The notes under the pieces: model-generated | Seen by the model: only the letters and a program-made list of their open reading frames with translations | What the model was told of the DNA's origin: nothing | Database searches by the model: none | Program-made: the position numbers and the translations under genes | NCBI RefSeq assembly: GCF_037392515.1 | Contig: NC_090283.1 | Coordinates: forward strand, 39,510,249 to 39,574,248 | DNA length: 64,000 bases | Reading direction: 5' to 3' | From: Haliotis asinina | Lineage: Eukaryota; Mollusca; Gastropoda; Lepetellida; Haliotidae | In this document: piece by piece, positions 57,056-64,000 of the stretch | Numbering within the stretch: the first letter of the stretch is position 1 | Layout of the letters: every line of letters starts with the position of its first letter

Positions 57056-57112
57056 GTGGTGACAACGGCGCTTCATTAATAGTTTAGACAGTTAGCATCT
57101 GATTGTACTTAC

Positions 57113-57172
57113 ACCGCAGAGTCACCGGCGTCATCGTCCCTGTTTCACGTCTGTAGGTTTCACACCCAGCAT
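57113..57172 (-). CDS. TRIM copy B, exon 4 (60 bp)
   Basis: Minus strand: acceptor gcatgttgcag, donor ctgcggt/gtaagt. Reads AGCETYRRETGTMTPVTLR, ending one base into a Cys codon completed by the SPRY exon. Same length, start (ATGC) and phase as 13164-13223 in copy A. An in-phase alternative acceptor lies 18 bp upstream (ccatgtgaag). Function of this linker unknown. Confidence 0.72.
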
Positions 57173-57221
57173 CTGCAACATGCACCCTCGCTTCACATGG
57201 AAGAATCACAGAAAGAACTGA

Positions 57222-57480
57222 GTGAGTGAGTTTAGTTTTACGCCGAACTCAGCACCATTCCACCTATATGGCAGCGGTCTGTAAATAATCGAATGTGGAC
57301 CAGACAATCCAGAGATCATGAGCATCGATCTGAGCAATTGGGAACCGATGACGAGTGTCAATCAAGCTTGACCACCCATCCCGTTAGTCGCCTCTTACGA
57401 CAAGCACAGTAGCCTTTTATGGCAAGCATGGGTTGCTGAAGGCCTATTCTACCCCGGGAACTTCACGGGTCCACAGAAAA
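57222..57480 (-). mobile_element. Abalone-type SINE, near full length, minus strand
   Basis: From gagtgagtgagtttagtttt to ccccgggaacttcacggg. Flanked by cacagaaagaac (left) and cacagaaaagac (right), an imperfect target-site duplication. Lies in intron 3 of TRIM copy B, antisense to the SINE promoter sense of other copies. Confidence 0.92.
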
Positions 57481-58830
57481 GACACGTACTAAAACTAAAT
57501 TTGATTTTAAGAATAAAAGTTGATTTCGGCTCTATTGAGCACACTATAACATCTATCAACACAAATCTCAGTCTATTTATTTTCCGAAGTGGCTTTTACT
57601 GGCCAACTGCAATTCTACTTGCTAGTCATTTCAGCTGCCGTCCATTTCCAAATGGTGCTGATGATGTATAAGATTATTAACTGCATTCTTATCAAAATAT
57701 AGGTGAAAGCTATACATATCATATTATATGACTGCGTCCTTTTGCTTTGTCCTTTTGAAATATTCATGAAAACTACTCCTGTCTCAACATTGCTTCATCT
57801 ACCTCGAGTGAAATCTTTGTCTAACCTGGATCCTCCTGAAACATATTACTTGAACACATCCAGCCTGATGAAGCAACAACAATTCGCTCTGAAATTTCGT
57901 GTAAAGAATAAAACGAAGTTGTTATCTATAGAACGGGTCATGTATTCCTGTTCGTCCAACTTCTAAATGCCTTTAAAAAAAATAACAAACTGTCTCCATC
58001 CAATCGTTGTACTGATAACACAGTAAGCTCCAGAACCATGAGTAGACTTTTATCTACCAGACCTACATTTGTCATTAGCCTTTGAAGCACTACCAAAGTA
58101 TGCAGACACCGTGTCGAATGGGTGAGGTTTTTAAGTGCGATAAATTGCCCTTAATTCTGAAGTTTCTAGTAGAGAATAGTCTTTGACTTATAAGCATTAA
58201 TTATCTAACGATGTTAATGAAGCAACATTAGAACACAATGAAGTTGTCTGTTGAGTCTAAATAGGTTGGCTTCCAGATGGATGTCTGGAAGATGAGGAAA
58301 CTGGTCACTGGCCTCGATGACAGGGACGAATAACCACAGAGCCATAGAAATGATGAATAGAAGCAGTTCCCATCAGTAACCTGAATGATGAGTCACACAT
58401 GTGTCTTGAATAACTAAACTCAGGTAGTGGTAGTAGTTAGAGCCTGTGCTGGAGATTAGAGGATTATAGAGACAACTGAGTCCTGTGATCCCAAAACATG
58501 AGAGGGTCGACCATACCTGGCGAAATACCTTACAATCCTCAGACAATTTAAGGCTGAAGATACTCTAGGCTTTACAATCGGTGATTATAGACTTTATCAC
58601 CAGAAGTAGACGATCGTGATCTTCTCGAACCTGTCAAATTTCATTAAGCTCGTTTCGCGAAAATCATGGAAACTTTTACTTCCACAACAAGTGATTTCTG
58701 TCTAAAAATGGGAGACAACAATCGTTGTCATTTCGACATCTGGGATGTGTCCAGTTGATGTGTTTCTTTTAGCGCTGGTACAGGTCAGACAGTTCTCATA
58801 ATGTTGTTTCCTATTTCAGTTTTTAACTTA
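57481..58830. other. TRIM copy B intron 3, no recognised exon
   Basis: An 87-codon plus-strand frame at 57703-57966 has no recognisable motif. No other signal. Confidence 0.35.
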
Positions 58831-58831
58831 C

Positions 58832-58880
58832 CAAAACGTGGCATTGCTGTTGGATTGTTAGGAACCTCCAAGAACTCCAG
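58832..58880 (-). CDS. TRIM copy B, exon 3 (49 bp)
   Basis: Minus strand: acceptor cttttcttacaag, donor cgttttg/gtaagt. Reads LEFLEVPNNPTAMPRF plus one base, phase 0 in and phase 1 out, exactly what is needed between exons 2 and 4. No counterpart is visible in copy A. Confidence 0.65.
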
Positions 58881-59072
58881 CTTGTAAGAAAAGGATATGC
58901 ATTAATGTCGCAATTCAAAATTGAAAGAGCAGTAGGTTTGTTTAAAATTCAAACATCAGTATTGTGTACAGACAATAATAGCATATTTCGCTGTTGATCG
59001 CAAGTTGTTAATATTGATTACTAAGGAAGAAACGAGACACATAGGCATGTTCAGTCATTACGAAGTACTTAC

Positions 59073-59131
59073 ATGCTCGTGTTTGCTGTCAGCATCTGTT
59101 AGATGACTGCCGTCTGTCTGTGTTCCATTGT
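59073..59131 (-). CDS. TRIM copy B, exon 2 (59 bp)
   Basis: Minus strand: acceptor gttattttatag, donor cgagcat/gtaagtactt. The final G of exon 1 plus AC gives Asp, then NGTQTDGSHLTDADSKHEH, leaving phase 0. Same length and donor context as 13018-13076. Confidence 0.75.
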
Positions 59132-59569
59132 CTATAAAATAACCAACAACTGTTACAAATCAAATTGTCTACGCCTAACTGAATTGTTGTAGAAAAGTCT
59201 TGGGACTGAACATGATCATATCACCATAAAGTGACACTCGACTGAAGAATTCACAAAAAGGTCATCACATTTTCACTTTTGATCTATACTATAACCCAAA
59301 AAGGTATGGGAACACCCTAAGTTTTGATAACACGAAGCTTTTACTCAAAAATGGTGCTTTATTGACGACAATGTATTATTTCACCTAAACTCGACGAATA
59401 CCGAATGAGTTGCTTCTCTACATGTTCTAACATGCTCTTTGAAGTGCTCATGAAACACACAAAAAAGGTTCATTTACATTTGAGAATAAATGAACCCAAC
59501 ACATTTAAGTTTATTAATGACTATTACCTTTTGTATTACCGTGTGTGCTTGAGTTAGAGAGTGTGAGAG

Positions 59570-59655
59570 AGAAGGATATATATATATATAGAGAGAGAGA
59601 GAGCGAGAGAGAGAGAATGAGAAAGACAGAGAGAGAGTGTGTGTGCGTGTGTGTA
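59570..59655. repeat. (TA)n, (GA)n and (GT)n microsatellite
   Basis: tatatatata, then gagagagaga with interruptions, then gtgtgtgcgtgtgtg, immediately downstream of the exon 1 donor of TRIM copy B. Confidence 0.95.
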
Positions 59656-59664
59656 AGTAGGTAC

Positions 59665-60714
59665 CTGTTTGATCTGTGCCATATGCACTGATACACCCGA
59701 ATTCCGAAATTTCGGATTTCAGCATATCCAGCCCTCTCGTGTTGAAAGTGGCTACATGTGTCCTGAGCCTGTGTGGAGGTAGTGATGCAAGGTGCGTCTT
59801 CGTTGTGTCTTGTATTGAACTCTCCAGTGTTAGATAGTCTGAGTTTGAAGCATATCTAAGTACTGTCTTGATGTAGTCTGAGGTCCACTTGCATCGTTCA
59901 CTTTCACCTTCAGAGGTAACTTGCTTGGTGTGCAGACTTAACAGTTCCCGCTTCGTCTGATTCTCAAGCTCGATGATCAGCTCCTTCTCACTTTGGTCGA
60001 GTTTTGTCCGTAAGGAATGGAAAGTATGATGGATGGTCTCCTTCAGATCACTGCCTGTCTTCTTTGTGTCATTTATGGCTTTGTTGATACTCTGCAGGTA
60101 TGTTTGGTGGGAAATACGATATGCAGACACGTTCTTCTCATGTTCTTCTATCCGTCCTTTAGCTGCATCAGCAGCCTCATTTAAATCCGCAACATCATGG
60201 TCAACATGCTCGCCAAGTCTGCATTTGGCACAGATTAAACTGTTGCAGTTTTTATCAAAATATTCCAGAGGATAACGATTGTGTAGTTTACAAACTGATT
60301 CAACATACATACTTCCCGGTGTTGTATCCGTGAATGTTTCAACAACATGTCGTCTAGTAGCTTTGAAACGATTGTGCAAATTCTGACAGTATTCACAGAG
60401 GACACCAGCATACTCCTTCACACTCCTGACACCAGCACACAGCTTGGTTGCCGTCATCGTTTGTACAGAGGAGGTCGGTTTGACGATGTTTAACTGTCAG
60501 ATGGAATATTTCCTTCTGTCTCACTGCATCCTTCTGGAGTGTTGTGTCTGTGAGTTTGACCTCCCTCTGACATGTAGAGCATGATATGACGCCACCAGCG
60601 GCAGATGTCACACATGTCTCACACACGGAGTGAAGACAGGGCAGTAGGTATGGGGCGGGGCCTTTCAGGGTAAACTGCTGCTGACAGACAGAACATTTGG
60701 AGAAGGCGTCCATT
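59665..60714 (-). CDS. TRIM-like gene copy B, exon 1 (RING, B-boxes, coiled coil)
   Basis: Acceptor gtttgtttcag, ATG at 60713, donor caaacag/gtacct at 59665. Residues 1-50 are a textbook C3HC4 RING: C7, C10, C26, H28, C31, C34, C45, C48, predicted to recruit E2 and act as a ubiquitin ligase. B-box-like clusters follow (CWCQEC...LCEYC; CKLH...ICAKC...H..H), then a coiled coil (about 60190-59950) that would dimerise the protein. A local 10-bp insertion at about 60400-60415, near-identical to gacaccagcac at 60428, shifts frame between CQECEG and LCEYCQN. The RING and the rest therefore lie in overlapping frames (60713-60393 and 60457 onwards). Otherwise intact. Called a recently damaged TRIM; an assembly error in this GT-rich spot is the alternative. 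Confidence 0.85.
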
Positions 60715-60716
60715 CT

Positions 60717-61240
60717 GAAACAAACAATATAGTTGTCTCTGTTCCATCGATTGCACTTCTCAGAAAGGGCATACTGATTCCAGGAAAATGCATACGCCCA
60801 ACCGGAGTATTGATTAAACTTGCATTTGAATTAAATATTCATAGTCACCCTAACTGCTGTTACTGACTCATTTGGGCAGTCAATCCTTTTTTCTCCAGTC
60901 ACAGTCAACAAACCACCCAAGTATATTAAAAACAACTTACAACATCAATGACACACATGTTCTAATTTTACTTAAAAAAGAAAGAAAAAAAAATACACAA
61001 ACAAACAAGTTCTCCACGACGTCTGCATTCCTGAACAGCTGGAACCTGCTTACGTATGAGAACATCACTCTCTGCCACTGTTTCTTTTACTACTGGCAAA
61101 CTTTACGCGCTCACCAAAGACCTAGATGTCGATGTTGAAGGGTCAGCTGTACATCACATAACATCTGCAGGCACAGATACCGTCTTGTCTGAGTCGTGAA
61201 GCCGATATTTGTCAACCGATGGGATGTTCTGTCACTGCTG
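60717..61240. other. Upstream flank of TRIM copy B
   Basis: The acceptor at 60715 implies a 5' non-coding exon further up, but I cannot place it. An A-rich run lies near 60975-60995. Confidence 0.35.
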
Positions 61241-61243
61241 AAC

Positions 61244-61527
61244 CGTGAAGGTCCGGTTTAGAATAGGCCTTCAGCAAACCCATGATTACCATAGAAAGGT
61301 GACTATGCTTGTCGTAAGAAGTGACTAACGTGATTGGGTGGTCGGGCCCGCTGGCTTGGTTGACACATGTCATCGGTTTCCAGTTGCGCAGATCGATGCT
61401 CATGCTGCTGATCACTGTATGATCGAAAAGTCGACTATTTACAAACCGCTGCCATATAGCTGACCATTTGATCTCGTTAGTTGCCTTAGTTGCTGAAGGC
61501 CTGTTTTGCCGGACCTTCACGCGTTTG
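61244..61527. repeat. Snapback pair of abalone-type SINEs
   Basis: A plus-strand copy (61244-about 61462, ccgtgaaggtccggtttaga to ccgctgccatatagctga, 3' tail lost) is followed at once by a minus-strand head fragment (about 61465-61527, gatctcgttagttgcc ... ggcctgttttgccggacctt + cacgcg). The two heads are reverse complements, so the whole can fold into a hairpin. Confidence 0.8.
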
Positions 61528-61529
61528 TA

Positions 61530-62100
61530 GTTTGACAAGGATTTTGCTACAGTATACGTAAGTGCATCACCTTTATGTATCTCTTCTGGTTACGCAACAC
61601 GTACGCCTAACACCTTCTGCTCTCTCCAAATACAAACTACATTCAACATCTCAGTATCCCACACCATAGCATTTTTTGACTGCATATATATTTAAGATAT
61701 ATTTATTTCGAAAAATGATTTCGCAAGTCTAGTTTTGAAAGGTATACTGTTGATATAAAATCTCTTCTGAAATCCGAATTATATGTTGCTGTAATCCGAG
61801 AGATATGAGCAGTGAGCGCAATGTATAAATTTCGAACACCAGTTCACAACTCATGTGTCAACATTACTTGTAATAGGGTATTGTTCAATATGCCTTATAC
61901 AGAATTTGTGTGTAAAAACTAATACCTTTATTTAGTAGAAGATGAATGCCATGTTTTCTATAGAAAAGAATTACCTCATTACAGAAATAACGGTAGAATT
62001 GTGTTCTAAATTTCATTTAGCTCATTTGAATTTAAGGTAGTACGTTAGGTAAGCTTATATGTCGATACGTTATTCAAAATAAGATCAAAAGGCCGACACT
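61530..62100. other. Non-coding stretch
   Basis: AT-rich; nothing recognised. Confidence 0.3.
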
Positions 62101-62104
62101 GGAT

Positions 62105-62900
62105 ATGTGACCTAAATATACTTTATCCAACAACTGTCCTACAGGCCATATGATATGACATCTACTACATGCACTGTCACCCAAGTCTGTACGCTATAGA
62201 CCTCTACCCCAATCACCTACAGTGTTTACTATCCACTAGCATACACTATCCTCTTCCAGTCACCCCCGTCTGTACATTTTACACCTCAACCATAGCTTCC
62301 TATAGTGTCTAACATCTACTACCGTACACTGTTCGATCGGGTGGTCAGGCTCGCTGACTTGCTTGACACATGTCATCGGTTCCTAATTGTGCAGCTCGAT
62401 GCTGATCGATCACTGGATTGTCTGATCCAGACTCGATTATTTACAGACCGCCGCCATATAGCTTAAATATTGCTGAGTGCGGCGTAAAACTAAACTCACT
62501 CACTCACTCACCCGTACACTGCACCTACCCTCCCCTGAATATACAACATTTACTACACCTTAACATCTATCCCCTCCACACTGGCATATCTACCGGCATA
62601 CAAGATCAACCATTATCCACCGTTGCATGTACACCACTTATACTACATCTTAACCCCATTCTCCACTCTGTGATATCTACTAGCATGCACTATCAACCCC
62701 CACTTACTCCTGTATGTTCACCTCCTTTATTATATCTTAACGCTAATCCCCATTTTGTGATGTCTACTAGCAAGCACTATTAACTTCACCTATACCTCCG
62801 TATATACACCATATATACCACATTTTAACCCCAATCTCTACGTTGTGATATACTATCCACACTCACCCACAAACCCAGTACTACCCACCAGTACACCCAT
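62105..62900. repeat. ~80-95-bp minisatellite, degenerate, split by a SINE
   Basis: Before the SINE: diverged units around atctactaccgtacactg and tcaccc(aag/ccg)tctgtac. After it: about four units of roughly 90 bp with ctacatcttaaccccattct, ccactctgtgatatctacta and gcatgcactatcaaccccca. Confidence 0.7.
62332..62511 (+). mobile_element. Abalone-type SINE, 5'-truncated, in the minisatellite
   Basis: From cgatcgggtggtcaggctcg to the (actc)n tail, flanked by the 10-bp duplication ccgtacactg (62322-62331 and 62512-62521). The target lies inside the ~90-bp minisatellite. Confidence 0.92.
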
Positions 62901-64000
62901 TTTATTCACCCTAAGCATTTCTCATTAACCTTCTGCTAACAATGATTTAAACTAATCAAGTCCACCCATGTTTTTCATCTACCTCTACCACTAAACACTT
63001 ATTGTATCAAACGGATCTGTTAATATATACTATTGCTCCACCCGTATATACCACACACCTTGTGCTGCCACCCTGCAACTCCGACCTACATATCCTACCT
63101 CACAATCGCCGGGTGTTTAGGTCATTGTGACATGTCTCCAGCTTTGTCAGTCTGAAAACACCCTGTCCTACCCACCCTGTCGTTCAGGCCGCCTTGAAAG
63201 CATACATGGCGACGATACTTCAAATTCAGGTTTCAGGTTTATCTTGTAAAGTAGGCTTCAATCAACACCCTGTTTAATTGCCACAAAGTCAAAAGGTCTG
63301 CTTTTGCTGTGTCGGTGTTAAATTACACGGATCGTGCAAAACGCATTAGAGGTAATGGCGTCTGAGGTAAGAGTGGCAATGATAGGATAACATGTTTGAT
63401 TTGACGCACGGCTGTAGAAGCTTAACGTGTGACATAAGTAGAAAATGTATCATCTACCATCTACGTATTTTTCCGATTTTGACTGGAACTATATCTACAT
63501 CAAGACAGTTTTACTGGGATATATTGAGACAGGCCAGGACACACCTACCTGGAGGTTCGGCTTCCTTGTTGTGCATGTCACTTCCGGGTCAGGTCTTATT
63601 TCACGAGTTTTACAGCTATCGAATTGTAGCAGGTTATCCAATGGATTGGTATGGCCGTATAAACTGGTTTATTGGACGACACTACCAATTATATTGAGAT
63701 AAATGTCTACCATTTTAACGAGTGTCTCGTAGTGGGTCCATGTGATTTGGTAAGAAAGTCATGCTTAATATCCATTTTAACCAAACATCTCCACAGACGT
63801 ATGCATTTTGTAACTATGCATCAATAGAATGCATTAATGTGATTGCTGAATAAATCTAAAACTGTGAAATGAATGTTTTTCCTAAAATGTCATCTTTGCA
63901 TATAATGCAGGCAAATATATCTTCAAAATCTTTGCATATTTGCAATAACGTTTGACTTTGATAGTTTAAAATTATCTCCGTTATTAGTAACCATTCTTGT
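62901..64000. other. Non-coding stretch to window end
   Basis: Pyrimidine-rich decay of the minisatellite to about 63150, then mixed sequence. Overlapping frames at 63392-63702 have no recognised motif. Confidence 0.3.

Larger units (their letters stand above)
52725..57112 (-). other. TRIM copy B intron 4, repeat-filled
   Basis: 4.4-kb intron. Its 3' end (about 52725-53290) is an inverted match to copy A at 14650-15218. The rest contains SINE copies at 54085-54320, 54920-55090, 55160-55330 and 56820-57055, a tail-only SINE fragment at 55880-55945 and the 15-bp minisatellite at 56025-56670. No further exon fits: the phases of the flanking exons already match. Confidence 0.65.

Noticed and set aside
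63392-63702. Two overlapping plus-strand ORFs of 85-101 codons
   Set aside because: Mutually exclusive frames, no motif, and no supporting splice signals.
1-64000. Prokaryotic features (operons, CRISPR, ribosome-binding sites)
   Set aside because: The window is eukaryotic: spliced genes, LINEs, SINEs, AATAAA signals; the tandem arrays have no spacer-repeat structure.

Overview
This window is metazoan nuclear DNA, most likely from a vetigastropod mollusc such as an abalone (Haliotis). Evidence: intron-containing genes with GT-AG splice sites, AATAAA signals, eukaryotic transposons of many classes, and many copies of a SINE-like repeat ending in (ACTC)n that I associate with abalone genomes. 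The species is inference; no alignment was run. One 100-base run of N at 44358-44457 is an assembly gap. I see no tRNA gene, CRISPR array or operon. The window is gene-poor and repeat-rich.

Layout. 1-4075: about 20 copies of a 201-bp satellite, including a near-identical 1.41-kb block repeated twice. 6078-6620: relic of a CR1-type LINE endonuclease. 7210-7490: inverted-repeat element next to a CATA microsatellite. 7800-11250: a 42-bp minisatellite split by a 5'-truncated LINE. 11704-15388 (+): a broken TRIM-type gene (RING, B-boxes, coiled coil, small exons, truncated PRY/SPRY). 17463-22375 (+): a nearly full-length non-LTR retrotransposon with a 2A-like peptide in ORF1, an in-frame UAG between ORF1 and ORF2, and a SINE inserted in its RT. 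23640-25860 (-): a second LINE lacking its RT core. 25902-27030 (+): a three-exon Crypton-like tyrosine recombinase. 31140-31750: Tc1/mariner relic. 32985-33085 (-): 5S rRNA-like sequence. 33541-34651: MULE transposase relic. 35275-35548: foldback element with tandem repeats inside its arms. 36525-37530: 22-23-bp minisatellite. 38185-38871 and perhaps 40648-40887 (-): exons of a GNAT acetyltransferase. 44985-45555 (-): another LINE 3' end. 52051-60714 (-): a second TRIM gene, inverted relative to the first, for which five exons with matching phases can be read. 56025-56670: 15-bp minisatellite inside that gene's fourth intron. 61.2-63 kb: a snapback SINE pair and a ~90-bp minisatellite carrying a SINE.

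How the parts relate. The clearest host-gene signal is the pair of TRIM loci (11.7-15.4 kb plus strand, 60.7-52.0 kb minus strand). Their exons have matching lengths (59, 60 bp) and phases, and the intron before the SPRY exon is still alignable, so they are an inverted duplication. Both carry lesions. The GNAT locus is the only other plausible host gene. Almost everything else is transposon or tandem repeat. Several repeats are nested (LINE in minisatellite, SINE in LINE, SINE in minisatellite), which gives relative insertion ages.
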